Source of the DNA: Bacteroidales bacterium
GTDB lineage: Bacteria > Bacteroidota > Bacteroidia > Bacteroidales > UBA932
Assembly (NCBI GenBank): GCA_028690215.1
Contig: JAQVBQ010000001.1
Span: forward strand, 1 to 64,000
Direction of reading: 5' to 3'
DNA length: 64,000 bases
Below are positions 47,819 through 57,931 of the stretch, one piece after another. A program made the position numbers and the translations under genes. Positions within the stretch are counted from its first letter, which is position 1. Every line of letters starts with the position of its first letter. The notes below the pieces were generated by a model, which made no database searches, had not been told where the DNA came from, and saw only the letters and a program-made list of their open reading frames with translations.

Positions 47819-48812
47819 TCTTTACCTCCTTTCCGAAATATGCCGGTTTCATGAACTTGTTGATCAGTGGTACAAAAGCATTCATAATAAGGATTGCGAA
47901 CGATATTCCCTCAGGATATGATCCGAAGTACCTTATCAGGACTGTGATTATTCCTATTCCCACTCCATATAGTATCATACCTTTCTTGCTCATAGGAGAT
48001 GTCACATAGTCTGTGGCCATAAATATGGAGCCTAACAATATACCTCCTGAGAGGATATTAAAGAGAGGATCTGTGTACTGTTCCGGATTGACAACCCAGA
48101 AGATACCTGTGAATAGTGCTACTGTAATTATGATTGAAAGAGGAATATGTACTGAAATCACCCTTCTGTATAGAAGATATGCAAAACCTATTAGTAGTGC
48201 CAGTGCCGATACCTCGCCGACAGAGCCTCCTATCTTACTGAAGAGCATCTGCATATAAGAGAAATTGTGTGTCTGGAATATCTGTTCCAATGACAAGCCT
48301 TGTGCAAGTCCCTCTTTTACAATTGAAAGGGCTGTTGCCCCTGAGGAGGCATCTATACCCTCCCTGAACCATGATGCCGGTATTGTCCAATCCGTCATTA
48401 GCACCGGAAAGGATACCAGGAGGAATACTCGGCCGACAAGCGCAGGATTGAATAGATTCTGGCCAAGCCCGCCGAATGTAAGTTTGGCAACACCTATGGC
48501 AACTATTGAGCCGATAAGCATAAGCCACCATGGTGAGTTTGGAGGCAGGTTCAGTGCCAAAAGCAATCCTGTTACCGCTGCCGAATAATCACCAATTGTA
48601 ACAGTACACTTTATTAGATATCTCTGAATTACATATTCAACTGCAACACATGTCACAACTCCGACAAGGGCCAGTTTTATTGCCGAGAATCCGAAGAAAT
48701 ATATGGATACCAACAATGAGGGCACCAGGGCGATGATGACATCTCTCATAAGGCTCTTGGTGGTCTGTGGACCATGTATGTGGGGAGCCGGAGATACAAG
48801 TAATTTTTTCAT
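47811..48812 (-). CDS. rnfD: Rnf complex subunit RnfD
   Basis: SPAPHIHGPQTTKSLMRDVIIALVP; DASSGATAL flavinylation-type motif; ATDYVTSPMSKKGM. Confidence 0.95.
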   Translation of the reverse strand: MKKLLVSPAPHIHGPQTTKSLMRDVIIALVPSLLVSIYFFGFSAIKLALVGVVTCVAVEYVIQRYLIKCTVTIGDYSAAVTGLLLALNLPPNSPWWLMLIGSIVAIGVAKLTFGGLGQNLFNPALVGRVFLLVSFPVLMTDWTIPASWFREGIDASSGATALSIVKEGLAQGLSLEQIFQTHNFSYMQMLFSKIGGSVGEVSALALLIGFAYLLYRRVISVHIPLSIIITVALFTGIFWVVNPEQYTDPLFNILSGGILLGSIFMATDYVTSPMSKKGMILYGVGIGIITVLIRYFGSYPEGISFAILIMNAFVPLINKFMKPAYFGKEVKNG

Positions 48813-48845
48813 CCGTAAATTATTAAATTATCCAATCCTTATTCT

Positions 48846-50183
48846 CTACTTTTTTGGCCTGCTTCTCATGATTTTCAAGACTTTAGCCTTGGAAAGCCTT
48901 ATGGTGTCCAGTAATGGAATGTTTGCAGGACATGAATAGAGGCAACATCCGCACTCAATACAATCCTGAACCATGTTCTCCTCCAGCTCCTCCATCCTGT
49001 CGGCTCTTGCCAGTCTGTTGAGCAGATATGGCTGTAACCCCATCGGACAAGCTTCGACACACTTTGCACACCTGATACAGTTTCTTTCGTGACCTCTCTT
49101 TGTCTCCTCTTCTGTCAGCAAAAGAAGGCCGGAAGTACTTTTTACAGATGCGGCATCCATACAGGCAACAGCTTTTCCCATCATCGGACCTCCGCTGATA
49201 AGCTTGACTGCATCTTTCGGGAATCCGCCGATTGCAAACATCATTGTATCAAATGTTGTCCCCACTCTGAGCCTGAAGTTACGCTGTTCAGTCATACATT
49301 TTCCTGTAACTGTGACTATTCCGTCAATAAGAGGTTTGTTTTTCTGAACTGCTTCATATACTGCAAGTGCTGTTCCAACATTCTGGACAACAGCGCCGGT
49401 ATCTATAGGCAAACCCATTGAAGGTACCCTTCTTCCGGTTATTGCATCAATAAGCTGCTTCTCACCTCCTTGCGGATATCTCTTTTTCAATGATACAATC
49501 TTTATATCGGGATAGCCTTTCTCAGCAATGCTTTTCATGCTCTTTACAGCCTTTGGCTTATTCTCCTCTATGCCCACATAAGCCTTTGACACACCAAGAG
49601 CCTTCATCATGATTCTCACACCGATGAGTATCTCTTCAGGATTTTCCAACATTATCCTATAGTCTGATGTAAGATATGGCTCACACTCGGAACCGTTTAT
49701 AAGCAGCACATCAGCCACCTTACCCGGAGGAGGGGTCAGCTTAATATGTGTCGGGAAGGCCGCTCCGCCCAGACCAACAACGCCGCACTCTGCTATTCTC
49801 TTTATTATCTCCTCTTTCCCGAGTTTGATATCCCGGACAATCTCATTGCTTCTGTCAATAGTCTCAATCCATTCGTCCCCTTCAACATCTACAACTACAT
49901 GTTGAACCGGATTCCCGGCAAGGTCAGGTAACATCTCAACTGATCTTACTGTTCCTGATACAGATGAGTGAATATTACCGGAGATGAAACCGGAAGCCTT
50001 TGCTATCAACTGCCCTACCTTAACTTTGTCACCTTTAGCCACTATTGGTTCAGCCGGTGCACCAAGATGCTGCGACATAGAAATATATGCTGTCTCCACC
50101 AACGGGAAGTTCTCTATAGCCGCATCTTTGGATATTTTATTGTCGTGAGGATGAATTCCTCCTATTGAAAATGTTTTGCTCAT
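48846..50183 (-). CDS. rnfC: Rnf complex subunit RnfC
   Basis: CIRCAKCVEACPMGLQPY, CIECGCCLYSCPANIPLLD; GLGGAAFPTHIKL. Confidence 0.96.
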   Translation of the reverse strand: MSKTFSIGGIHPHDNKISKDAAIENFPLVETAYISMSQHLGAPAEPIVAKGDKVKVGQLIAKASGFISGNIHSSVSGTVRSVEMLPDLAGNPVQHVVVDVEGDEWIETIDRSNEIVRDIKLGKEEIIKRIAECGVVGLGGAAFPTHIKLTPPPGKVADVLLINGSECEPYLTSDYRIMLENPEEILIGVRIMMKALGVSKAYVGIEENKPKAVKSMKSIAEKGYPDIKIVSLKKRYPQGGEKQLIDAITGRRVPSMGLPIDTGAVVQNVGTALAVYEAVQKNKPLIDGIVTVTGKCMTEQRNFRLRVGTTFDTMMFAIGGFPKDAVKLISGGPMMGKAVACMDAASVKSTSGLLLLTEEETKRGHERNCIRCAKCVEACPMGLQPYLLNRLARADRMEELEENMVQDCIECGCCLYSCPANIPLLDTIRLSKAKVLKIMRSRPKK

Positions 50184-50193
50184 ATCCTCTCAA

Positions 50194-51051
50194 TTACTGT
50201 TCAACCAATGGAGAATCCTCCTTTTTTGGAACCCTTACAGGGAAGTTAACCTCCCATATGGCATGTGTCGGGCACTCGACTACACATTTACGGCAAAGCT
50301 TACATTTATTATAGTCTATGTAAGCAAGGTTGGATGTTATGGTAATTGCATCGTAGGCACAAACCTTCTGACACTTTGTACATCCAATACATGCAACCGC
50401 ACAAGCCTTCTTGGCAACCCCGCCTTTATCTTTATTCACACAGGACACAAAAATTCGCCTGCTCTTTATACCCTTATTTCTCAGTTCTATTATCATCTTA
50501 GGGCAAGCCTTCACACAAGCCCCGCATGCAGTACATTTATTCTCGTCAACCTCAGGAAGACCTGTCCTCGGATCCATTTTAATTGCATCAAACTGACAAG
50601 AGAGTACACAATCACCGTGACCAAGGCATCCATACTTACATGCCGTATCACCCGAGTAGAACGAAGCCATCACTGCACATGATGAAAAACCATCATAGTT
50701 ATTTGTTTTGGGTCTGTTATCGCAGTTCCCGTTACATCTCACAACTGCCACCTGAGGGGTCTTTTCTGCCACCTCCATACCGAGATACTTTGCAACCTGC
50801 TTCATAACCTCATTTCCACCTACCGGGCAGAAATTCTTTTCAAGGTTTTCAGCTTTAACACATGATTCTGCAAAAGCCCTGCAGCCGGCAAAACCGCAAC
50901 CTCCGCAGTTGGCACCGGGGAGAATTGCCTGAACATCGTCAATCCTTGGGTCTTCCTCAACCTTAAACTTCTGGGCGACGAAATAGAGTATCAGCGCCAG
51001 AAGGATGCCGAGAATACTTAAGGACAAGATCGTAAACAATACAGTATTCAT
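50194..51051 (-). CDS. rnfB: Rnf complex subunit RnfB
   Basis: ILPGANCGGCGFAGCRAFAESC; several CxxCxxCxxxC ferredoxin motifs. Confidence 0.96.
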   Translation of the reverse strand: MNTVLFTILSLSILGILLALILYFVAQKFKVEEDPRIDDVQAILPGANCGGCGFAGCRAFAESCVKAENLEKNFCPVGGNEVMKQVAKYLGMEVAEKTPQVAVVRCNGNCDNRPKTNNYDGFSSCAVMASFYSGDTACKYGCLGHGDCVLSCQFDAIKMDPRTGLPEVDENKCTACGACVKACPKMIIELRNKGIKSRRIFVSCVNKDKGGVAKKACAVACIGCTKCQKVCAYDAITITSNLAYIDYNKCKLCRKCVVECPTHAIWEVNFPVRVPKKEDSPLVEQ

Positions 51052-51482
51052 TATTTATCTAATTTCTCTAAAGTAAATACAAATTCCTTTTTTATTCTAT
51101 CCTTTAGAAGGTAAATGATTAAAAAGTAGAAGGCTAAGGCACCTATAATGGACAGACCTATTAGTATCTCCGAAACTTTAAAAGTTGACAAAAGTAGCAA
51201 TAAAAACAAAAGAATGATCAAAGGAATCAAATAAGATAGCCATAGGGCCTTAAAACCCAAACTCCTTTTCAGGACTACCTTAACCCTCTCTCCCTTCTCG
51301 TATAAATCAAATCCATTTGCCGGTATCTGAATAACACCACTCTCCGAATCCGCTGCACTGCACATGCCTTTTGCCCCACATGATGAACACGCTGATTGGC
51401 GCACCATCTCCACTGAGACAAAATTTTGATCTACATCAATTACAACGCCCTCATGCTCAACATTATCATTTTTTTTGCTCAT
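51051..51482 (-). CDS. rseC: SoxR-reducing system protein RseC family
   Basis: SACSSCGAKGMCSAADSESGVI, two TM segments, upstream of rnfB. Confidence 0.92.
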   Translation of the reverse strand: MSKKNDNVEHEGVVIDVDQNFVSVEMVRQSACSSCGAKGMCSAADSESGVIQIPANGFDLYEKGERVKVVLKRSLGFKALWLSYLIPLIILLFLLLLLSTFKVSEILIGLSIIGALAFYFLIIYLLKDRIKKEFVFTLEKLDK

Positions 51483-52279
51483 TTTATCTTGCTTTTTAAT
51501 GGATATTTTAAATTTGAAAACTCTGTAAGTCTTGCCATTATATCTCCCACCTGTATTGGTGTCTCTATCTGGAGAGGAACCCTGTTTTCGTCAGCCGACA
51601 ACCAGATAACAATGTTCTCGCTACCCTTGAATACATTTCCCGACAGAGCTGCCACCTCGATTTTGTATGTGTTGAAAACACCAAGCCCGATTACTTTTTT
51701 AACCTCCCTACCACTATATGTATACTTAATTGTGTAAAGTTTACCATCAAGGGCGAAACTCGCTTTAGAGGCCTCGCCAAGACTCTTTGTGGAAAAATTC
51801 TCGTTTCTTATGGCATATATAAGAGAGAGCAAGTCGTATGTCTTTGTCTGGACTTTGTGGAGAGTATCTCTATAGGGAGCCTCCCTCTTTTTAAAAGATG
51901 CCTTTATTCTGTTATCCTTAAGGAAATAGATATGATTCTTCATCTTATACTTACCCTCAAGGACATCCCTGTAAAAATAGAGAGGGACCACCCCTTCCGG
52001 GTAGAAACGGGATTCATAGTAATCCCTTACCTTAAAAAAGATATCATAGAATTTGAAACTCCTTCCGTTTGCCTTGGCCACGTAATACAGCCCAGAGCTA
52101 TCTTTCATCTGATCGATTGTGAAAACGACATCACCCACATCAGTATTTATGGAGGCCCACTGATATCTTAACAGATAACGCAATCTCTCTCCGGGACCGA
52201 ATGCCTGAAGACTCTCCTTTTGTGCAAAACCCTCGACATTGAGGAGAAGTATGACAATCAATGAGAGGAGCCTTTTCAT
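51479..52279 (-). CDS. DUF3108-family secreted protein
   Basis: PGERLRYLLRYQWASINTDVGDVVFTI; VPLQIETPIQVGDIMARL. Confidence 0.82.
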   Translation of the reverse strand: MKRLLSLIVILLLNVEGFAQKESLQAFGPGERLRYLLRYQWASINTDVGDVVFTIDQMKDSSGLYYVAKANGRSFKFYDIFFKVRDYYESRFYPEGVVPLYFYRDVLEGKYKMKNHIYFLKDNRIKASFKKREAPYRDTLHKVQTKTYDLLSLIYAIRNENFSTKSLGEASKASFALDGKLYTIKYTYSGREVKKVIGLGVFNTYKIEVAALSGNVFKGSENIVIWLSADENRVPLQIETPIQVGDIMARLTEFSNLKYPLKSKIK

Positions 52280-53782
52280 CTAAAAATCCTTGTCAAATTC
52301 TGAGTTTGACATAAACTCGGCACCATTCATCTTTGATGAGAAGGTCTCTATCCTGTCATTTGAGAATACATCCATATCAAGCTTGGCATCTGTGGAATCC
52401 ACAAACCTCACCTCAGAGTGGCGGAATTTCATCTGTACATCCCTTACTTCACCGTTTCTGTGCTTAGCTATGATTATATCTGTCAAACCGACCAGTTCCG
52501 GATGCTCTTCAGAAGATGCATAATAGTCCGGTCTATGAATGAACATTACAATATCGGCATCCTGCTCAATTGCACCCGACTCACGAAGGTCGCTCAACTG
52601 AGGCCTCTTGGTGCCACCTCTTGTCTCTACGGCACGACTCAACTGAGAAAGTGCTATTATCGGAATATTCAACTCTTTTGCAATGGCTTTAAGTGAGCGT
52701 GAAATTGCAGATACCTCCTGCTCCCTCATACCCTTCAATTCAGGAGGACCTGTCATGAGCTGAAGGTAGTCAATTATGATCATTTTTACCCCTGCATTAG
52801 CTACCAGCCTCCTTGCCTTTGAACGGAACTCGTATATTGATAATGACGGGGTGTCATCTATATAAAGAGGTGCTTTCACCAATTTGTTAAGCTTTGTGTT
52901 CAGCTGTTCCCACTCATAGTCCTCCAGCTTCTTACCTCCCTTAATCTTATCCGGCTCAAGACCGGTTTCACTTATCATCAACCTCTTTGCAAGAAGCAGT
53001 GATGACATCTCAAGAGAGAAAAAGGCAACAGGCACATTGTGATCAACAGACATGTTTCTGGCCATTGTAAGGACGAATGCAGTCTTACCCATTGAAGGAC
53101 GAGCTGCAACAATAATAAGGTCTGAAGGTTGCCATCCTAAAGTAACCCTGTCAATAGAGGTATAACCCGAAGGTACTCCACTGAGTCCGTTTGCCTGAGT
53201 CTGGGTATTCTGCAAATCCTCTATGGCTTCAGATATGATATATTGAATAGCCTGTGTATCCCTCTTCATATTCCTGTCGGAAAGAGTGAATATCTTCTGC
53301 TGGGTAGAATCCAGCAGATCATCCACAGGCAGTGTGTCATCAAACGAATCTCTCTGAATCTGGTATGAGATAGATATGAGCTCTCTCTGGATATATTTCT
53401 GAAGAAGTATCTTTGAGTGGTAGTCAATATGAGCTGCAGCTCCAATCTTCATACTTAGCTGGCTAAGGTAAAGTGTACCTCCTACAGCATCAAGCTCTCC
53501 GGTTTTGTTTAGCTCCTCAGATACTGTGAATATGTCCACAGGAGCGTGTCTGGTAGCAAGGGCAACTATTGCAGAAAAAATCTTTCTGTTGCTCTCCTTG
53601 TAGAAACAGTCAGGAATCAAGGTGTCCACAACATCAGTCACAGCATCGGGCTCAAGCATCAGTGCTCCGAGTACTGCCTCTTCTATGTCTATGGCCTGAG
53701 GCGGTTTCTTACCCATCTCAAGACTAAGTACATCTATGCCTTTATCGGGATTCTCCTTCTTTTTGAACTGTGTTTTAGCCAT
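52280..53782 (-). CDS. dnaB: Replicative DNA helicase
   Basis: PPQAIDIEEAVLGALMLE, IIVAARPSMGKTAFVLTMARN, IIDYLQLM, LSQLSRAVETRGG. Confidence 0.98.
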   Translation of the reverse strand: MAKTQFKKKENPDKGIDVLSLEMGKKPPQAIDIEEAVLGALMLEPDAVTDVVDTLIPDCFYKESNRKIFSAIVALATRHAPVDIFTVSEELNKTGELDAVGGTLYLSQLSMKIGAAAHIDYHSKILLQKYIQRELISISYQIQRDSFDDTLPVDDLLDSTQQKIFTLSDRNMKRDTQAIQYIISEAIEDLQNTQTQANGLSGVPSGYTSIDRVTLGWQPSDLIIVAARPSMGKTAFVLTMARNMSVDHNVPVAFFSLEMSSLLLAKRLMISETGLEPDKIKGGKKLEDYEWEQLNTKLNKLVKAPLYIDDTPSLSIYEFRSKARRLVANAGVKMIIIDYLQLMTGPPELKGMREQEVSAISRSLKAIAKELNIPIIALSQLSRAVETRGGTKRPQLSDLRESGAIEQDADIVMFIHRPDYYASSEEHPELVGLTDIIIAKHRNGEVRDVQMKFRHSEVRFVDSTDAKLDMDVFSNDRIETFSSKMNGAEFMSNSEFDKDF

Positions 53783-53800
53783 CTAATACTCCTTTATCTT

Positions 53801-55006
53801 TCAAAATGTCATTTTATCCAAAACCCGTAAAATCTTTTCAACTGCAAAATCTATCTCATCCTCTGATATACAGAGTGGCGGTGCAATTCTGAAAGCTGTA
53901 TCGCTGGAGAGGAACCAATCTGTCATGACATCCTCCTCCAGAAGTAACCTTACAGCCCTCTCTCCTGCTCCGGGGTGACCAAGCTCAACCGCCATCAACA
54001 GTCCTGAAGACCTTATCTCCTTGACTCCCGGGTGTTTTTTTATCTTATCAGCAAACCTCTCCGATTTCTCCTCAACCTTGTCTATCCACCCTTCACGCAA
54101 TAATACTCTCAACGATGCAAGAGCTGCAGCACATGATACCGGATGCCCCCCAAATGTGGTTATGTGTCCCAATGCGGGGTTATATTGCCACTTCTCCATC
54201 AACTCCCGGGATGCAACAAGCGCACCCAACGGCATACCTCCACCCAATGCTTTTGCTAAGGTAATAATATCCGGTATAATTCCATACTTCTGGAAAGCAA
54301 AAAGTCGTCCGCAACGGCCGAACCCTGTCTGTATCTCATCTAAAATAAGGAGAGCACCAACTTCATCACATTTTTTTCTCAATGCTTCCAGATAACCGGG
54401 TATCGGAGGAATTATCCCTGCCTCACCCTGTACAGGCTCAATGATAACTGCCGCAGTCCTTCTGTTTATTAATTTTAGATCCTCTGTACTGTTGAATCTT
54501 ATATGACTTACACCCGGAATAAGAGGCCTGAAGGAGCGTTTCAACTCCTCATCCGTCATCAGGCTCATTACTCCCTGGGTACTGCCGTGGTAGCAGTTAT
54601 AGCAACTGATAATCTCTCCTCTGCCTGTAACTCGTTTCGCCAGCTTTATTGCCGCCTCGTTGGCTTCGCTTCCCGAATTGACATAATATACACTGTTCAG
54701 GCTCTCCGGCAATAATGAAGTCAGCAAGGTTGCATGCTCAACTTGTGGTGCTTGTATTACCTCCCCGTAGACCATAAGGTGCATATGGCTCTCAACCTGA
54801 CGTACCACAGCATCCATAACCTCTCTGTTTGCGTGTCCCACATTGGAGACAGCCACGCCCGAGACAAGATCCAGAATTTTCCTGCCATCAGTGCCGTATA
54901 AAAAAACGCCCTCTGCCCTATTGATCTCAAGACCAAAAGGAGAGGGGGACGTTTGAGCTACATGCCTGAAGAAAAGTTCCCTTAAAGTATAGGGCATCTT
55001 TGACAT
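53801..55006 (-). CDS. Class III pyridoxal-phosphate aminotransferase (acetylornithine/ornithine-type)
   Basis: VNSGSEANEAAIKLAKRVTGR, LILDEIQTGFGRCG, TLAKALGGGMPLGA. Confidence 0.95.
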   Translation of the reverse strand: MSKMPYTLRELFFRHVAQTSPSPFGLEINRAEGVFLYGTDGRKILDLVSGVAVSNVGHANREVMDAVVRQVESHMHLMVYGEVIQAPQVEHATLLTSLLPESLNSVYYVNSGSEANEAAIKLAKRVTGRGEIISCYNCYHGSTQGVMSLMTDEELKRSFRPLIPGVSHIRFNSTEDLKLINRRTAAVIIEPVQGEAGIIPPIPGYLEALRKKCDEVGALLILDEIQTGFGRCGRLFAFQKYGIIPDIITLAKALGGGMPLGALVASRELMEKWQYNPALGHITTFGGHPVSCAAALASLRVLLREGWIDKVEEKSERFADKIKKHPGVKEIRSSGLLMAVELGHPGAGERAVRLLLEEDVMTDWFLSSDTAFRIAPPLCISEDEIDFAVEKILRVLDKMTF

Positions 55007-55822
55007 TTATTCCTTCTCGTAGTCTGCACTTACGAGGATTCTTCCACAATATTCACAAACGATTATCTTCTTGCTGGAAGCGATATCCATCTGTCTTTGA
55101 GGTGGTATCTTATTGAAACAGCCGGCACATGCATCCCTTCTTACTGTAACCACTGCAAGGCCATTTCTTGCATTTGAACGTACCTTTTTGTATGCTGCAA
55201 GCATTCTCATATCGATTTGAGAAGCTATCTCCTCTGACTTCTTGATCAGTTCCTTCTCCTCCTTGGCTGTTTCAGCAATAATTGAGTCAAGCTCACTCTT
55301 CTTGTTCTCAAGATCTATCGCTCTCTCCTTTATTGCATCCTGTGCAGCAGCAACGGCCTCTTTCTTCTCTGCAAGCGCTAAGGTCTTCTCCTTAATAATC
55401 TTCTCAGCATGCTGAACTTCAAGACCCTGATACTCTATCTCCTTTGTAAGAGAGTCGTATTCACGGTTGTTCTTTACATTGTTTTGCTGACTAGTGTATT
55501 TTTCAATAAGAGATTTTGAATTATCCAGATCTATCTTCTTCTGGGAAACCAGCTTCTCAATCTCCTTGAGTTCAACCTGAAGATTATCAAGCCTGGTCTT
55601 AAGTCCCTGTATATCATCCTCCAGATCCTGAACCTCAAGCGGGAGCTCTCCTCTAAGAAGATGTATCTTATCTATCTTACTGTCTGTCTGTTGTAGATCG
55701 TATAAAAGACGCAGCTTTGTCTCCATACTGAGGTCACCCTCATTGGAAGTCTTCTGCAAAGAAATGAAAGTTCCTCCGTCCAGAGGGGTTTCAATAGTGA
55801 TTTTTGGTTTAGCTGTTGCCAT
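55007..55822 (-). CDS. Coiled-coil zinc-ribbon (C4-type) protein
   Basis: Long coiled coil, CAGCFNKIPPQRQMDIASSKKIIVCEYCGRIL. Confidence 0.9.
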   Translation of the reverse strand: MATAKPKITIETPLDGGTFISLQKTSNEGDLSMETKLRLLYDLQQTDSKIDKIHLLRGELPLEVQDLEDDIQGLKTRLDNLQVELKEIEKLVSQKKIDLDNSKSLIEKYTSQQNNVKNNREYDSLTKEIEYQGLEVQHAEKIIKEKTLALAEKKEAVAAAQDAIKERAIDLENKKSELDSIIAETAKEEKELIKKSEEIASQIDMRMLAAYKKVRSNARNGLAVVTVRRDACAGCFNKIPPQRQMDIASSKKIIVCEYCGRILVSADYEKE

Positions 55823-55831
55823 AATCTATTA

Positions 55832-56611
55832 TTAAAAGTAGTGTATGGGATTATTATTTTTCGCTGCAATGCGAACTGCAAATGTAGGCAATTTTTTTAA
55901 AAGAATATCTTTTATCACTTCGAGTACACCCGTCTCACTTTCATAATGACCTATATCCATTATTGTAAAGCCTTTTTCTGTGAAAAAGAGATGATATGAG
56001 ATGTCTCCTGTAATATATACCTGTGCTCCGATGTTGAAAGCGTCATCTGCAAACGAAGAGCCACTACCTCCGCAAAGGGCAACTCTGCTTACCTTATCCT
56101 TAGGAGCAGCGGAACTTTTTATACACATTACATTGAACTCTCTCTTTACTTTTTCCACAAGTTCGCCATAGGACATTGGCTGCGGAAGATCCCCGACCAA
56201 ACCTGTGCCTGTCTCTCCTGAAGGATCCGGTTTAAGAAAAGATAAATTTTCAAGACCCAGTTTCTGAGCCATTTTTCCGCTTACGCCACTGATTACTTTA
56301 TCCATATTTGTATGGAGCGAGTATATCACCAGATCTTCCTTTATAGCTTTGATGAGCATCCTTCCTGTGTTGGTATCCGGCGTAATCTGTTTTACACCCC
56401 TGAATATTAAGGGATGATGCGTAATGATCATATTTGTTCCTGTAGCAACTGCCTCTTCTATAACCTCTTCAGTACAATCAAGGGCAAGTATGGCGGATTT
56501 AACCTCCGTTCCTAAGTCTCCCACAGATAATCCTGAATTATCCCAACTCTCCTGTATGGCAGTCGGTGCAACAGATTCAAGCAACTCTATAATATCGCCG
56601 GCCTTCATCAC
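55832..56611 (-). CDS. Nif3-like dinuclear metal center protein
   Basis: NSGLSVGD, NMIITHHPLIFRGVK, SLHTNMD, ITGDISYHLF. Confidence 0.95.
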   Translation of the reverse strand: MMKAGDIIELLESVAPTAIQESWDNSGLSVGDLGTEVKSAILALDCTEEVIEEAVATGTNMIITHHPLIFRGVKQITPDTNTGRMLIKAIKEDLVIYSLHTNMDKVISGVSGKMAQKLGLENLSFLKPDPSGETGTGLVGDLPQPMSYGELVEKVKREFNVMCIKSSAAPKDKVSRVALCGGSGSSFADDAFNIGAQVYITGDISYHLFFTEKGFTIMDIGHYESETGVLEVIKDILLKKLPTFAVRIAAKNNNPIHYF

Positions 56612-56946
56612 AACGAATCTGCAATCTCTGTCAATCTGGTCTTTATGCTGTTCAGAGAGGTTATAACATCAACCCTCCGGTCAACACCGCTTTTGTTGTC
56701 CTTCATCCTGCTTGCCGCCCCTTCCAGTGTCATGCCCCGCTCTTTTACAAGATAATGGATAACCTTAAAATTTGAAACATCGTCAGCAGTGAAGAGTCTG
56801 TTTCCCTTCTTGTTCCTTGCCGGCCTGATATAATCCGGGAACTTCTGTGCCCAGAACCTTACAAGAGATGTGTTCTCATCAAGGATTTCAGCCACCTCAC
56901 CTATTGTGTAGTACAGCTTCTCTACTTTGAATTCTTTGTACGGCAT
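56608..56946 (-). CDS. MerR family transcriptional regulator
   Basis: LYYTIGEVAEILDENTSLVRFWAQKFP. Confidence 0.95.
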   Translation of the reverse strand: MPYKEFKVEKLYYTIGEVAEILDENTSLVRFWAQKFPDYIRPARNKKGNRLFTADDVSNFKVIHYLVKERGMTLEGAASRMKDNKSGVDRRVDVITSLNSIKTRLTEIADSL

Positions 56947-56965
56947 GGTTGAATATTTTAAATTA

Positions 56966-57922
56966 CTAATCCAGAGACTGACCGCTGCTCATGGCAATCA
57001 CCTTCATCTCCCGGTACTCCTCGGGAGAGAGGTCTGCAAAGAAATAATCCACAGGGTCCATAATATCATCGTTATGTAATATTTCATAGTGAAGGTGAGG
57101 AGCGAAAGAGAGACCACTGTTTCCCACACGGGCTACAACAGATCCCTGCTTTACAGGCTGGCCCTTTCTGACCAGAATATCGCCAAGGTGCGCATATTTT
57201 GTCATGTAACCGTTCTGATGTGCAATAATCAGGACATTTCCCCTACCCTTGTCGCCTGTCTTTGTAATATCCTTAACAACACCATCTGCGGTTGCCACCA
57301 CTTGAGTTCCCAAAGATGCGAGAAGATCAAGTCCTGTGTGTTCGACAGATGTCTTAAAAAAAGGATGGATTCTTTTTCCCACACCTGCTCCTGTCTGTGA
57401 AACATCCAGCCCTTTGACAGGAAGAATAGACGGAATCGATTTTACATCCGGATTGTTTTTCAGAACATTTTTTATCGCCTCAATCTTTGCATTATGTTCA
57501 ACTAGCAAAGTCTCTGCATTCTTGACCTTTGAGGCAGTCAATGCAACTAGTCGAATATCGGATGATGAATCCAGCTGTGCATAAAGACTGGCTCTGTTTT
57601 TCACGGGAAAAATATCAGGTGGTTCCGACTTGAAAATACTTTGGTATATCTCCTTATCTCTCTCCTCAAGGTTTGCAATGACATTGTCAAGGACCTCCAT
57701 CTTCTCAACCGCCTTTTTGTACTCCTGTGCCTTAAGCTGGTTCTCCTTCACAAGAAGCTCCTCCTTGGAGGTGTTGAAAAAGACCGCAACAATCAAATAA
57801 TAGAAAATGGCAAGCAGGATACTAATCAGCACATAGTTCATCACAACACGGACCTTGCCCGTGATGCCTAACTTATCCTCAACAAATTTTAACTGATCTT
57901 TATTGAATTTGTACTTACTCAT
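56966..57922 (-). CDS. M23 family metallopeptidase
   Basis: RIHPFFKTSVEHTGLDLLASLGTQVVATADGVV; HLHYEIL. Confidence 0.95.
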   Translation of the reverse strand: MSKYKFNKDQLKFVEDKLGITGKVRVVMNYVLISILLAIFYYLIVAVFFNTSKEELLVKENQLKAQEYKKAVEKMEVLDNVIANLEERDKEIYQSIFKSEPPDIFPVKNRASLYAQLDSSSDIRLVALTASKVKNAETLLVEHNAKIEAIKNVLKNNPDVKSIPSILPVKGLDVSQTGAGVGKRIHPFFKTSVEHTGLDLLASLGTQVVATADGVVKDITKTGDKGRGNVLIIAHQNGYMTKYAHLGDILVRKGQPVKQGSVVARVGNSGLSFAPHLHYEILHNDDIMDPVDYFFADLSPEEYREMKVIAMSSGQSLD

Positions 57923-57931
57923 AACATTCTA

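Noticed and set aside
46025-51051. rnfBCDGEA operon as a possible novel system
   Set aside because: Standard Rnf gene order with RseC upstream, as is usual in Bacteroidales; described but not flagged.
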